A DNA stretch of 64,000 bases from Pseudomonas arsenicoxydans (GCF_006438915.1 NZ_RCZE01000017.1:62001-126000); one strand, 5' to 3'. Shown: positions 25,497 through 34,964, counted from the stretch's first letter. Translations and numbers: made by a program. The notes: generated by a model from the letters alone, not told the origin.

Positions 25497-27503
25497 ATGA
25501 GTTCTGCCTCTCTTATAAAGACCCCACCCGATAAGGTGACGGTCAACGGTTGGGTGTTCTACACCTCTACCGCGCTGATCCTGTTGTTGACCGCCATTCT
25601 GATCATCGCCCCGCAAGAGGCCGGCAGATTGCTCGGCATTGCCCAGGCCTGGTTGTCCCGCAGCTTCGGCTGGTACTACATGGTGGTGATCGCCGCCTAC
25701 CTGGTGTTCGTGGTCGGTCTGGCGTTTTCTTCCTACGGCAAACTGAAACTGGGCAGCAAGGACGACACCCCGGACTTCAGCTACGGCGCCTGGGCGGGGA
25801 TGCTGTTCTCGTCGGGTATCGGCATCTCGCTGTTGTATTTCGGTGCTTCCGAGCCGCTGGACCACTACTTCAACCCGCCGGAAGGCGTGGCCGCCAGCAA
25901 CATGGCCGCCCGTCAGGCCGTTCAACTGACGTTCCTGCACTGGGGCCTGCATGGCTGGGCGATTTACGCACTGGTCGGTCTGGCCGTTGCTTACTTTGCT
26001 TATCGTCATAACCAGCCGTTGGCGTTGCGTTCGGCGCTGTATCCGCTGGTGGGCGAGCGCTGGGTCAAAGGCGCAGCCGGTCATGCGGTGGACGGCTTTG
26101 GCATGTTCGTGACCCTGCTGGGGCTGGTGACGAACCTGGGGATTGGTTCGCTGCAGGTGTCGTCGGGGCTTGAAAACCTGTTCGGCATGGAACACAGCAA
26201 CACCAACCTGCTGATCGTAATCATCGTGATGAGCACCGTGGCGACCATTGCTGCCGTGTCCGGTGTGGAAAACGGTATCCGTCGTCTGTCCAACCTGAAC
26301 ATCGTGCTGTTCAGCGGCCTGCTGATTTTCGTCCTGCTGTTCGGCCCGACCCTGCACCTGCTCAACGGCTTCGTGCAGAACATCGGTGACTACTTGAACG
26401 GCGTGGTCCTGAAGACCTTCGACCTGTATGTGTACGAAGGCGACAGTGAGAAGTCCGACCGCTGGTTGGGCCTGTGGACCCTGTTTTACTGGGCGTGGTG
26501 GATTTCCTGGGCACCATTCGTGGGCATGTTCATCGCGCGTATTTCCCGTGGTCGCACGGTGCGTGAACTGGTGGCCGGCGTGCTCCTGATTCCGCTGGGT
26601 TTCACCTTGGCGTGGCTGTCGATCTTCGGTAACTCGGCCCTGGACCTGGTGATGAACCATGGGGCGGTGGAGCTCGGAAAGACGGCGCTCGAACAGCCGT
26701 CCATGGCGATCTACCAATTGCTTGAGCATTACCCGGCGTCGAAAGTTGTGATCGGCGTGTCGATCTTTGTCGGTTTCGTGCTGTTCCTGACCCCGGCGGA
26801 TTCCGGCGCGGTGATGATGGCCAACCTTTCGTGCAAGGGCGGCAATGTCGACGAAGATGCGCCGCACTGGCTGCGGATCTTCTGGTCGGCGGTGATCACC
26901 CTGGTGACCATCGGCCTGCTGTTCGCCGGTAACTTCGAAGCCATGCAAACCATGGTGGTGCTGGCCGGCCTGCCGTTCTCGGTGGTGTTGGTGTTCTTCA
27001 TGTTCGGCTTGCACAAGGCCATGCGCCAGGACGTGCAGATCGAGCAGGAACAAGCGGAGTTGGCGGCGCGCGGTCGTCGTGGTTTCAGCGAGCGTTTGAC
27101 TCAGCTGGACCTGCAACCGAACCAGTCGATTGTTCAGCGTTTCATGGACAAGCAAGTCAGCCCGGCGCTGGAAGATGCGGCGGTGCAATTGCGTGGTCAG
27201 GGTCTGGAGGTGCAGACGTTGCTGGGCAAGTCGAAACGCTGCATGGGCGTGCGGATCGAAATGGAAGAGGGCAACCCTTTTGTCTACGAAGTGAGCCTGG
27301 ACGGCTATCTGGCGGGGGCGAGTGACATGGCGTCGGCTGAAAGTGCTGATGAACCGCGCGCACGCTACTACCGCGCCGAGGTGTACCTGCACAACGGCAG
27401 CCAGGATTACGACTTGATGGGCTTCACCCAGGATCAGATCACCCGTGACGTGCTCGATCAGTTTGAAAGCCATCGGCAGCTCCTTGGCCGTGTCTATAGC
27501 TAA
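25497..27503 (+). CDS. betT: BCCT-family choline transporter BetT
   Basis: A 668-residue transporter of the betaine/choline/carnitine family with 12 predicted helices. The BCCT signature is seen as WTLFYWAWWISWAPFVGMFIA near residue 325. After the last helix (about residue 510) there is a hydrophilic C-terminal tail of about 150 residues, the length found in osmotically regulated BetT proteins. The ATG at 25497 (MSSASLIKTPP) fits homologues. Its position opposite betI supports choline as substrate. Confidence 0.95.
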   Translation: MSSASLIKTPPDKVTVNGWVFYTSTALILLLTAILIIAPQEAGRLLGIAQAWLSRSFGWYYMVVIAAYLVFVVGLAFSSYGKLKLGSKDDTPDFSYGAWAGMLFSSGIGISLLYFGASEPLDHYFNPPEGVAASNMAARQAVQLTFLHWGLHGWAIYALVGLAVAYFAYRHNQPLALRSALYPLVGERWVKGAAGHAVDGFGMFVTLLGLVTNLGIGSLQVSSGLENLFGMEHSNTNLLIVIIVMSTVATIAAVSGVENGIRRLSNLNIVLFSGLLIFVLLFGPTLHLLNGFVQNIGDYLNGVVLKTFDLYVYEGDSEKSDRWLGLWTLFYWAWWISWAPFVGMFIARISRGRTVRELVAGVLLIPLGFTLAWLSIFGNSALDLVMNHGAVELGKTALEQPSMAIYQLLEHYPASKVVIGVSIFVGFVLFLTPADSGAVMMANLSCKGGNVDEDAPHWLRIFWSAVITLVTIGLLFAGNFEAMQTMVVLAGLPFSVVLVFFMFGLHKAMRQDVQIEQEQAELAARGRRGFSERLTQLDLQPNQSIVQRFMDKQVSPALEDAAVQLRGQGLEVQTLLGKSKRCMGVRIEMEEGNPFVYEVSLDGYLAGASDMASAESADEPRARYYRAEVYLHNGSQDYDLMGFTQDQITRDVLDQFESHRQLLGRVYS

Positions 27504-27528
27504 ACCTTGAGGTCATGCGGTAAAGCTG

Positions 27529-27623
27529 TTGTGGCGAGGGAGCTTGCTCCCGCTTGAGTGCGTAGCGCTCACAAGTTCTTGGGGTCGCTTCGCAACCCAG
27601 CGGGAGCAAGCTCCCTCGCCACA
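27529..27623. repeat. REP doublet, GGCGAGGGAGCTTGCTCCC family
   Basis: Inverted arms at 27529-27554 and 27598-27623. It lies after betT and before a bidirectional terminator. Confidence 0.92.
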
Positions 27624-27657
27624 GTTGTCAGCATTCCAAACCTGATGTCTGCACTAA

Positions 27658-27692
27658 CAAAAACGCCGCGATCCTCTCGCGGCGTTTTTGTG
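27658..27692. terminator. Bidirectional terminator between betT and choV
   Basis: A run AAAAACGCCGCG, a six-base loop and the complement ending in GTTTTT. It has A and T runs on both sides and sits between convergent genes. Confidence 0.92.
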
Positions 27693-27701
27693 TCTGCTGC
27701 C

Positions 27702-28880
27702 TTACCCCAGATTCTTGCCGAGCAGCGCGTGATACAGCTCGCTGTCCCCGAGAATCCCGACCACTTTGTTGTTGTCGTGCAACACCAGTTTGTTGCCTGT
27801 CTGATAACGAATCTGCAGCGCATCGCGCATGCCGATGTTCGAGTCCACCAGCGTCGGCCGACGGCCCAAACCTTCCACCGCTTGCCCTGGAATCCAGTTC
27901 TGCAGGTCCAGGCTCGCGCCGTTCTGGCGAGCGCCCTTGATGGTGTTGCCTTCAGCCAGGTCCAGCCACGAATCGCCGCCTGGATCCAGGCACACCGAAC
28001 CGTTGATGCGCTTGCAGTTGTCCAGCGTGCGCATCAGGCTGCGGCCGCACAACACGTTCAGCGGGTTGGTGTGCGCGACGAAGGTCCGCACATAGTCGTC
28101 CGCCGGGTTCAGCACGATCTCTTCCGGCTTGCTGTACTGGATGATCCGGCCGTCTTTCATGATCGCGATGCGGCTGCCGAGCTTCAGGGCTTCATCAAGG
28201 TCGTGACTCACGAAGACGATGGTCTTGCTCAGCTTGCGTTGCAGTTCCAGCAATTCGTCTTGCAGGCCCTGGCGGATCAGCGGGTCGAGTGCCGAGAACG
28301 GTTCGTCCATCAGCAGGATGTCGGCGTCCATCGCCAGTGCGCGGGCCAGGCCCACACGTTGTTGCATACCGCCGGACAGCTCGTTGGGTTTCTTGTTGCG
28401 CCATTGGGTCAGGCCCACCAGTTCCAGCTTGTCGTCCACCAGTGTGCGCCGTTCCTTCTCGGGACGACCCTGCATCTCCAGGCCGAAACTGATGTTTTCG
28501 CGAACGGTCAACCAAGGCATCAGGGCGAATTTCTGGAACACCATCGCAATGCGCTTGGTGCGCATCATTTTCAGTTCTGCCGGGGTGCAGGAGGCGATGT
28601 CGATCTGCTTGCCTTCGTGCTCGACAAACAACTTGCCACGGCTGACGGTGTTGAGGCCGTTGATGCAGCGCAGCAGGCTGGACTTGCCGGAGCCGGACAG
28701 GCCCATCAGTACGCAGATTTCACCTTTTTCGACGTCCAGGCTGGCCTTTTCCACACCCACGATCTGCCCGGTCTTTTTCAGGATCTCGTTACGCGTCATG
28801 CCTTGATCCAGCAGCTTGAGTGCCTCGCGTGGATCCTTGGAGAAGATTACGTCGACGTTATCGAAGCGAATAATGCTCAT
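27702..28880 (-). CDS. choV: Choline/betaine ABC transporter ATPase
   Basis: A 392-residue ATP-binding subunit. Walker A is GLSGSGKSS near residue 60, the signature is LSGGMQQRVGLARAL near residue 165, and Walker B is ILLMDEPFSALDP. The C-terminal 110 residues form a tandem CBS-type region, as in ProV/OpuA ATPases, that may sense ionic strength. The gene corresponds by position to cbcV of P. aeruginosa. Its ATG overlaps the stop of choW by four bases. With ChoW and ChoX it imports choline, betaine or carnitine. Confidence 0.95.
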   Translation of the reverse strand: MSIIRFDNVDVIFSKDPREALKLLDQGMTRNEILKKTGQIVGVEKASLDVEKGEICVLMGLSGSGKSSLLRCINGLNTVSRGKLFVEHEGKQIDIASCTPAELKMMRTKRIAMVFQKFALMPWLTVRENISFGLEMQGRPEKERRTLVDDKLELVGLTQWRNKKPNELSGGMQQRVGLARALAMDADILLMDEPFSALDPLIRQGLQDELLELQRKLSKTIVFVSHDLDEALKLGSRIAIMKDGRIIQYSKPEEIVLNPADDYVRTFVAHTNPLNVLCGRSLMRTLDNCKRINGSVCLDPGGDSWLDLAEGNTIKGARQNGASLDLQNWIPGQAVEGLGRRPTLVDSNIGMRDALQIRYQTGNKLVLHDNNKVVGILGDSELYHALLGKNLG

Positions 28881-29722
28881 GCGTCACCCCCTACTTTGGC
28901 GTCGGGTTGTTTGCAGATACGGTCGAGCATGATCGCCAGCAGTACGATCGCCAGGCCCGCTTCGAAGCCCAGGGCGATATCAGCAGTGTTCAGTGCGTTG
29001 ACCACGGGTTTGCCCAGGCCGTCGGCGCCTACCAGTGCCGCGATCACCACCATCGACAACGACAGCATGATGCACTGGGTGATGCCGGCTGCGATGCTTG
29101 GCATCGCGTGGGGCAGTTCAATCCGTGAGAGCAGCTGACGGCGCGAGCAGCCAAAGGCCTTGCCAGCGTCCATCAATTCTTCCGGAACATCGCGAATGCC
29201 CAGGTAGGTCAGGCGGATAGGCGCGGCAATCGCGAACACTACCGTCGAGATCAGGCCCGGGACCACACCCAGACCGAAGAGGGTCAGGGTAGGAATGAGG
29301 TACACGAACGTCGGTACGGTCTGCATCAGATCGAGCACCGGACGCATCAGTGTGTAGAACATCGGTTTGTGCGCGGCGACGATGCCCAACGGCACGCCGA
29401 TGACCACGCAGACCAGGGTGGCGAACAACACCTGGGCGAGGGTTTCCATGGTTTCCTGCCAGTACCCCAGGTTGAGGATCAGCAGGAAGGAGGCGATGAC
29501 GAAAACGGTCAGTCCCCACTTGCGTTGAATGAAGTGTGCCAGTAGCGCGATGAGGCCGATCAATGCCAGCGGGTTGAACCAGGTCAGCGCAAAAGTCACG
29601 CCGTGGATCATCGTTTCCAGTGTCACGGCGATTGCGTCGAAGGTGCTGGCGCCGTGTTGCGTCAACCATTCAACGAAGCCCGCGATGTACTGGCCTAAAG
29701 GGATTTTCTGATCAATCAGCAT
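28877..29722 (-). CDS. choW: Choline/betaine ABC transporter permease
   Basis: A 281-residue inner-membrane permease. After an amphipathic start (MLIDQKIPLGQYIAGFVEWL) there are about six transmembrane helices and the EAA loop (DAGKAFGCSRRQLLSRIELPHAMPS, near residue 195) that docks on the ATPase. The start at 29722 gives the usual start for the family; a start at 29740 is possible. It lies between choX and choV in one operon (cbcXWV equivalent). Confidence 0.94.
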   Translation of the reverse strand: MLIDQKIPLGQYIAGFVEWLTQHGASTFDAIAVTLETMIHGVTFALTWFNPLALIGLIALLAHFIQRKWGLTVFVIASFLLILNLGYWQETMETLAQVLFATLVCVVIGVPLGIVAAHKPMFYTLMRPVLDLMQTVPTFVYLIPTLTLFGLGVVPGLISTVVFAIAAPIRLTYLGIRDVPEELMDAGKAFGCSRRQLLSRIELPHAMPSIAAGITQCIMLSLSMVVIAALVGADGLGKPVVNALNTADIALGFEAGLAIVLLAIMLDRICKQPDAKVGGDA

Positions 29723-29788
29723 GGTAGTGAACGTCCGCATGCAAGGAAATAAACAGCCCGGACGGCCGAAGCCGCCCGGCGTAAGCGA

Positions 29789-30736
29789 TTACTGCGCGAG
29801 CTTGGCTTTCACGGCCTCCAGGCCTGGTTTACCGTCAATGGTGGTCACGCCAGCGAGCCAGGTATCGAGGACCTGTGGATTCTTTTTGAGCCAGGCCTTG
29901 GCGGCCGCGTCAGGCTTCATCTTGTCGTCCAGGATGTTGCCCATCAGAGAGCTTTCCATGTCGACGTTGAATTCCAGGTTCTTTAGCAGTTGGCCGACGT
30001 TGCTGCATTCCTGGGCGTAACCCTTGCGGGTGTTGGTTGCCACGGTGGCGGCGCCGAAGTCGGGGCCGAAGAAGTCGTCACCACCGGTGAGGTATTGAAT
30101 CTTGAAGCGCTTGTTCATCGGGTGTGGCGCCCAGCCGAGGAAGACCACGGCGGTGTCGCGCTTCTGCGCGCGATCGACCTGCGACAACATGCCGGCTTCG
30201 CTGGACTCGACCACTTTGAAACCAGCGTCTTTAAGGCCGAAGGCGTTCTTGTCGATCATACTCTGGATCAGGCGATTACCGTCGTTACCAGGTTCGATGC
30301 CGTAGATCTTGCCGTCGAGCTCTTTCTTGAATTTGGCGATGTCGGCGAAGTCATGCAGCCCTTTGTCGTACAGCGCTTGTGGCACGGCGAGGGTGTACTT
30401 GGCGCCGGTCAGGTTGGTGCGCACCACGTCGACGGTGCCGGCATCGCGGTAAGCCTTGATGTCGTTTTCCATGGTCGGCATCCAGTTACCCAGGAAGACA
30501 TCCATGTTTTTGCCGTCGGCCAGGGACTTGTAGGTCACCGGCACGGAAATCATCGTGGTTTTGGTCTTGTAGCCGAGGGCGTCGAGCACGACGCTGGTGG
30601 TAGCGGTTGTCGCGGTAATGTCGGTCCAGCCGACATCGGAGAAGTTTACGGTACTGCACTGAGCGGGTTCTGCAGCTTGAGCCAGTAACGGCAGACTCAG
30701 CATGGCGGCCAACAACAACGACGGGGAACCTTTCAT
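29789..30736 (-). CDS. choX: Choline ABC transporter substrate-binding protein
   Basis: A 315-residue periplasmic protein of the OpuAC type. The signal peptide ends in LLAQAAEP near residue 20. The mature part has VNFSDVGWTDITATTA, LGNWMPTM and VVFLGWAPHPMN, whose aromatic residues form the quaternary-amine cage in this family. AAGGAGT lies upstream of the ATG at 30736. It is the first gene of choXWV and a homologue of CaiX (38908-39852), with which it may share the permease. Confidence 0.95.
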   Translation of the reverse strand: MKGSPSLLLAAMLSLPLLAQAAEPAQCSTVNFSDVGWTDITATTATTSVVLDALGYKTKTTMISVPVTYKSLADGKNMDVFLGNWMPTMENDIKAYRDAGTVDVVRTNLTGAKYTLAVPQALYDKGLHDFADIAKFKKELDGKIYGIEPGNDGNRLIQSMIDKNAFGLKDAGFKVVESSEAGMLSQVDRAQKRDTAVVFLGWAPHPMNKRFKIQYLTGGDDFFGPDFGAATVATNTRKGYAQECSNVGQLLKNLEFNVDMESSLMGNILDDKMKPDAAAKAWLKKNPQVLDTWLAGVTTIDGKPGLEAVKAKLAQ

Positions 30737-31171
30737 GGATGGACTCCTTGGTGTTTTTTTTGGCAGTGTTCCGACTGGACCACCGCACTTATAGGTTGCG
30801 GTTGGATGGCGTTTTGGAGACAGCTCTACCACGGCGCCTTGCAATCGAGTCGATACGATCATGTACCAGTGAAAATCTGACGCCTACAGGGGGCGTCGTA
30901 ACCAGTACAGGGATGGTCGCATCCAGTGTCGGTGACGTCGTTTACAGCTTTTTTCAGCCCTCTTTCCCCCTCTGATCCGCTAAAAAACGGCGAAAACATT
31001 GCGTCACCGCCCTGCGGCGTTAGTGGGCATGAGTGCGTCGGTGTGAGACGTCGAACGACATGACAAAAGCCTGATGATGCGGCCATCTCGGCGGATTGCA
31101 GCTTGAGCGTAGCAGCTCCGCCACTGGGCGCCTTTGCGTCTGGAGTCGGCACATCCAGGAGTTCGGCAGTA
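30737..31171. other. Divergent promoter region between choX and sdaB
   Basis: 435 bases without a convincing gene. It must hold the promoters of choXWV and sdaB. GbdR control of both is expected from Pseudomonas biology, but I cannot define its site by eye. CAGGAG at 31156-31161 is the likely ribosome binding site of sdaB. Confidence 0.6.
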
Positions 31172-32548
31172 ATGGCTATCAGTGTTTTCGACCTGTTCAA
31201 AATCGGCATCGGCCCTTCCAGTTCGCACACCGTGGGGCCGATGCGGGCCGCCGCGCTGTTTGTCGAGTCGCTACGGGACAAGCATCTACTGGAACAAGTG
31301 CGACGCGTCGAAGTTCAACTTTATGGTTCGCTGTCGGCTACCGGCATCGGTCACGGCAGCGACAATGCGGTGATCATGGGCCTGATGGGCGAGTGGCCCG
31401 ACGTGATCGATCCGTCGCAAATCGGCATCCGCATCGAAACCCTGCGCGAAACCCACACGTTGCTGCTCGACGGTCGTTTGTCGGTGCCGTTCATCTGGGC
31501 ACGGGACATGCGCCTGATCGACGAAAACCTGCCGTTCCACCCTAATGCCATGACCCTGATCGTCGAAGGCGATCACGGTGAGCTGCATCGCGACACCTAC
31601 TATTCCGTCGGCGGTGGGTTTGTCGTGGATGAGGCCCAGGCCTCCAGCGGCGTGGTCGATCTGGACCGCACCGTGTTGCCGTACGACTTCTCCAGCGCCG
31701 TCGAACTGCTGAGCCTATGCCAGACGCACAACCTGCGCGTGGCTGAATTAATGATGGCCAACGAGAAAGTCTGGCGCAGCGAAGAAGAAATTCGCGCCGG
31801 CCTGATGAAGTTGTGGCGCGCCATGCAGGATTGCGTCGACCAGGGCCTCAAGCACGAAGGCATCCTGCCCGGCGGCCTGAACGTGCGCCGTCGCGCGGCG
31901 AAGTTGCACCGCAGCTTGCAGGAGCTGGGCAAGCCGAACGTGATCGGCTCGACCTTGAGCGCCATGGAGTGGGTCAACCTGTTCGCCCTGGCGGTCAACG
32001 AAGAGAACGCTGCGGGTGGGCGCATGGTCACGGCGCCGACCAATGGCGCGGCGGGAATCATTCCGGCGGTGTTGCACTACTTTATGAAGTTCAGCGAGGC
32101 GGTGACAGACGCCAACGTGGTCGACTATTTCCTCAGTGCTGCGGCGGTGGGGATTCTGTGCAAGAAGAACGCCTCGATCTCCGGCGCCGAAGTCGGTTGC
32201 CAGGGCGAAGTGGGTTCGGCCTGCGCGATGGCGGCAGCGGGGCTGGCGGAGATTCTCGGTGCGACGCCGGAGCAGTTGTGCAATGCGGCGGAAATCGGCC
32301 TGGAACACAACCTCGGCCTGACGTGCGACCCGGTGGGCGGACTGGTGCAAGTGCCGTGCATCGAGCGCAATGCGATTGCGGCGGTGAAGGCAATCAACGC
32401 GGCGCAGATGGCGCTGCGTGGGGATGGTCAGCACTTTATCTCGCTGGACCGGGTGATTCGCACCATGCGCGATACCGGCGCCGACATGCATGACAAATAT
32501 AAAGAGACTTCGCGGGGTGGGTTGGCGGTTAGCGCGGTTGAATGCTGA
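31172..32548 (+). CDS. sdaB: L-serine ammonia-lyase (serine dehydratase)
   Basis: A 458-residue iron-sulfur L-serine dehydratase that turns serine into pyruvate and ammonia. The N-terminal KIGIGPSSSHTVGPMRAA, the central ENAAGGRMVTAPTNGAAGIIP and the Cys-bearing segments GAEVGCQGEVGSACAM and GLTCDPVGGLVQVPC are family signatures and carry the [4Fe-4S] ligands. The ATG at 31172 begins the conserved MAISVFDLFKIG. Its neighbours make it the exit of betaine catabolism, where the serine made from glycine by GlyA is fed to pyruvate. Confidence 0.96.
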   Translation: MAISVFDLFKIGIGPSSSHTVGPMRAAALFVESLRDKHLLEQVRRVEVQLYGSLSATGIGHGSDNAVIMGLMGEWPDVIDPSQIGIRIETLRETHTLLLDGRLSVPFIWARDMRLIDENLPFHPNAMTLIVEGDHGELHRDTYYSVGGGFVVDEAQASSGVVDLDRTVLPYDFSSAVELLSLCQTHNLRVAELMMANEKVWRSEEEIRAGLMKLWRAMQDCVDQGLKHEGILPGGLNVRRRAAKLHRSLQELGKPNVIGSTLSAMEWVNLFALAVNEENAAGGRMVTAPTNGAAGIIPAVLHYFMKFSEAVTDANVVDYFLSAAAVGILCKKNASISGAEVGCQGEVGSACAMAAAGLAEILGATPEQLCNAAEIGLEHNLGLTCDPVGGLVQVPCIERNAIAAVKAINAAQMALRGDGQHFISLDRVIRTMRDTGADMHDKYKETSRGGLAVSAVEC

Positions 32549-32562
32549 TACCGGGTTGACCC

Positions 32563-32655
32563 TGTGGCGAGGGAGCTTGCTCCCGCTGGGTCGCGAAGCG
32601 GCCCCAACAAATGGGCCTGCTGCGCAGTCCAGCGGGAGCAAGCTCCCTCGCCACA
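32563..32655. repeat. REP doublet, GGCGAGGGAGCTTGCTCCC family
   Basis: Inverted arms at 32563-32588 and 32630-32655, just after sdaB. Confidence 0.92.
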
Positions 32656-32970
32656 AAAAACTCATTTGCCAGAGAAGACCAGTCAAAATTGCGCGCTAAA
32701 TGAACACCCGATCCCAAACACGCCACCTTTTAGCGCGTCGCTTACAGATAAGCCCCGTTCCGAATCACAGGGATCCAAACCACCCCTGACCACTCGTAAC
32801 CCGTGCCTGCGGTGACACTCTTTCCCGGCACTTCGCAGCCCTGTTCCCACAAGTGCTACCGATTTGCTCACGCCCAACGGGGCAGGGCGTCTATCGCCGA
32901 TAATGGCACTTATATCCCCCCTTCGCCGCGCGGCTTATATAGACATGTCGCGACGTCGTTTTCAGGAGTT

Positions 32971-32988
32971 ATTGAACGCGCATTCAAT
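32971..32988. promoter_or_regulatory. Inverted repeat upstream of gbdR
   Basis: ATTGAA and TTCAAT with six bases between them, 115 bases before the gbdR start. The half-sites equal those of the BetI palindrome at 25244-25263, but the spacing is six instead of two. Function unproven. Confidence 0.35.
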
Positions 32989-33102
32989 TTAGGCATGGCA
33001 ATTGCTCTGTCATTACAAAGCCCGTCTCCCACGCGAGAACGATGGCAATAACAAGAGCCTCCGCCTGAGGCCATCACCCGCTTTGTGTGAGGAGATACCG
33101 CG

Positions 33103-34206
33103 ATGACGACGTCCAACTCCGGGGCCCAACCCCAGAACCGTGCGCCTCAATCCATCGGCTTTCTGCTGTTGGACAATTTCACGCTTATTTCTCTGGCCTC
33201 CGCAGTTGAACCCCTGCGCATGGCCAACCAATTGTCCGGCCGCGAGCTGTATCGCTGGTCCACACTCACCGTCGATGGCGGCCAGGTCTGGGCCAGTGAC
33301 GGTTTGCAGATCACGCCCGACTGCTCCATGCACAAAGCCCCGCCACTGGACACCATCATTGTCTGCGGCGGTATCGGCATCCAGCGCACCGTTACCCGTG
33401 AACACGTGTCATGGCTGCAAAGCCAGGCGCGTCAGTCCCGTCGCCTCGGCGCGGTCTGCACCGGCAGCTGGGCCCTGGCCTGCGCCGGCCTGCTGGACGG
33501 TTTCGATTGCAGCGTGCACTGGGAATGCCTGGCCTCGATGCAGGAAGCCTTCCCGCGTGTGGCCATGAGCACCCGCTTGTTCACCCTCGACCGTAACCGT
33601 TTCACCAGCTCCGGCGGCACCGCGCCACTGGACATGATGCTGCACCTGATCAGCCGCGATCACGGCCGTGAACTGTCCGCCGCGATCTCGGAAATGTTTG
33701 TCTACGAACGTATCCGCAACGAGCAGGATCACCAGCGCGTGCCGCTGAAACACATGCTGGGGACCAATCAGCCGAAGTTGCAGGAAATCGTGGCGCTGAT
33801 GGAAGCCAACCTCGAAGAACCGATCGACCTCGACGAATTGGCGGTGTACGTCGCCGTGTCGCGTCGTCAGCTTGAGCGGTTGTTCCAGAAATACCTGCAC
33901 TGCTCGCCATCGCGCTACTACCTGAAGCTGCGCCTGATCCGCGCCCGGCAGTTGCTCAAGCAGACGCCGATGTCGATCATCGAAGTGGCGTCGGTGTGTG
34001 GCTTCGTGTCCACGCCGCACTTCTCCAAGTGCTACCGCGAATACTTCGGCATTCCACCGCGTGACGAGCGCGTAGGCTCCAACACCACGCAACAGGTGGC
34101 GATGATGCCACTGCCGCAGGCGCTGGTGCTGTCACCGTTGTCCGGGCCGTTGTCGGCGTTGAGTCAGGCGCGCAACGAGTCGACTTTCGCCAGCGTACGG
34201 CTCTAG
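33103..34206 (+). CDS. gbdR: GbdR, AraC-family activator of betaine catabolism
   Basis: A 367-residue regulator with an N-terminal DJ-1/PfpI-like (GATase1) domain (about 15-190) and a C-terminal AraC double HTH (about 230-325, with VSRRQLERLFQKYLHCSPSRYYLKLRL). GbdR responds to glycine betaine and dimethylglycine and activates gbcAB, dgcAB, the choline ABC transporter and sdaB in Pseudomonas. The position next to sdaB and choXWV is the same as in P. aeruginosa. GAGGAG lies eight bases upstream of the ATG. CdhR at 40043 is a related regulator. Confidence 0.95.
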   Translation: MTTSNSGAQPQNRAPQSIGFLLLDNFTLISLASAVEPLRMANQLSGRELYRWSTLTVDGGQVWASDGLQITPDCSMHKAPPLDTIIVCGGIGIQRTVTREHVSWLQSQARQSRRLGAVCTGSWALACAGLLDGFDCSVHWECLASMQEAFPRVAMSTRLFTLDRNRFTSSGGTAPLDMMLHLISRDHGRELSAAISEMFVYERIRNEQDHQRVPLKHMLGTNQPKLQEIVALMEANLEEPIDLDELAVYVAVSRRQLERLFQKYLHCSPSRYYLKLRLIRARQLLKQTPMSIIEVASVCGFVSTPHFSKCYREYFGIPPRDERVGSNTTQQVAMMPLPQALVLSPLSGPLSALSQARNESTFASVRL

Positions 34207-34220
34207 ACCGAGGCGCCCCA

Positions 34221-34304
34221 TTCGCGAGCAAGCCCGCTCCCACATTCGACCGAGTTTTCTCAGGGGAGCGCGGTTGAATGTGGGAGCGGGCTTGCTCGCG
34301 AAGG
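34221..34304. repeat. REP doublet, GAGCAAGCCCGCTCC family
   Basis: Inverted arms at 34221-34245 and 34279-34304, between gbdR and a convergent small gene. Confidence 0.92.
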
Positions 34305-34311
34305 CGGTTTG

Positions 34312-34575
34312 TCAAGTTCGGGGACTTTGCTGATACTCCGCCAACGCTGGCAGCAATTGCCTGTCGATTGCCTGACGCACCGCCGGCAGGATGGTCGCGC
34401 TGCTGGTGTACATCTGCTTGACCATGGTCCGCAGTTCCATTGCCCGTTCGTTGTTCAAACCCCGTACCGCGCATTCGCAGGCCTGTTCGGCGGTGGCGCC
34501 AGGGGGCACTGCAAAGCCCAGTGCCTTGAGCTGGCCCAACAGATCCTCCTGGTCAATCAAATCGGCGTACATCAT
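34312..34575 (-). CDS. Small hypothetical protein next to gbdR
   Basis: An 87-residue acidic helical protein without signal peptide or membrane segment. It has two Cys in TAEQACECAVRGLNNE. I do not recognise a domain. The ATG at 34575 is followed by a second ATG; GAAGGA lies seven bases upstream. A gene of this size beside gbdR is also found in other pseudomonads as far as I recall, but no function is known to me. Confidence 0.65.
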   Translation of the reverse strand: MMYADLIDQEDLLGQLKALGFAVPPGATAEQACECAVRGLNNERAMELRTMVKQMYTSSATILPAVRQAIDRQLLPALAEYQQSPRT

Positions 34576-34786
34576 GACGCAATCCTTCTTCAGGGAACGG
34601 TGTCTTGGCTCGATTCTGGTAGGGGGACGAAGTGGCGGCAAGGGCGATTTGTCGCAATGGCCGCAATACCTATGAACAGGTCGTTTTCGGCTAACTTGTG
34701 AATCAAGGGAGTGGGCACACTGGACTCAGCTGGCAACACGAAGGTTTGGTCACCCTCGCGCAACGGCTCCTCAACAGTACCCTCCT

Positions 34787-34820
34787 CAGCTCCGATCCTG
34801 TCACGGCTTGATCGGGGTTT
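34787..34820 (+). terminator. Terminator-like hairpin, possible end of a small RNA
   Basis: CTCCGATC, a loop and GATCGGGG are followed by eight T on the plus strand. No plus-strand gene ends here, because gbdR stops 580 bases earlier with other signals between. Confidence 0.6.
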
Positions 34821-34865
34821 TTTTTGCCTGTGAATCAGGGAGATTTGAGGTGTATTGACTGACGC

Positions 34866-34949
34866 CTTCGCGAGCAAGCCCGCTCCCACATTCAACCGAG
34901 TTCTAACAGCAGAATACGGTCGAGTGTGGGAGCGGGCTTGCTCGCGAAG
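34866..34949. repeat. REP doublet, GAGCAAGCCCGCTCC family
   Basis: Inverted arms at 34866-34890 and 34925-34949. Confidence 0.92.
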
Positions 34950-34964
34950 AACGATGACGCGGTT

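Larger units (their letters stand above)
32549..33102. other. Intergenic region upstream of gbdR
   Basis: This 554-base gap holds a REP doublet (32563-32655) and a long leader before gbdR. An inverted repeat ATTGAA-N6-TTCAAT lies at 32971-32988. GAGGAG at 33090-33095 is the likely gbdR ribosome binding site. No gene is seen, and no clear sigma-54 promoter could be placed. Confidence 0.65.
34576..34964. other. Intergenic region with terminator-like hairpin
   Basis: 389 bases between two minus-strand genes. It holds a terminator-like hairpin on the plus strand (34787-34820) and a REP doublet (34866-34949). No protein gene is convincing. A short plus-strand transcript ending at the hairpin is possible. 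Confidence 0.55.

Noticed and set aside
32656..33102. Sigma-54 promoter before gbdR
   Set aside because: TGGCA at 32995-32999 is present, but no GC follows at the required distance.
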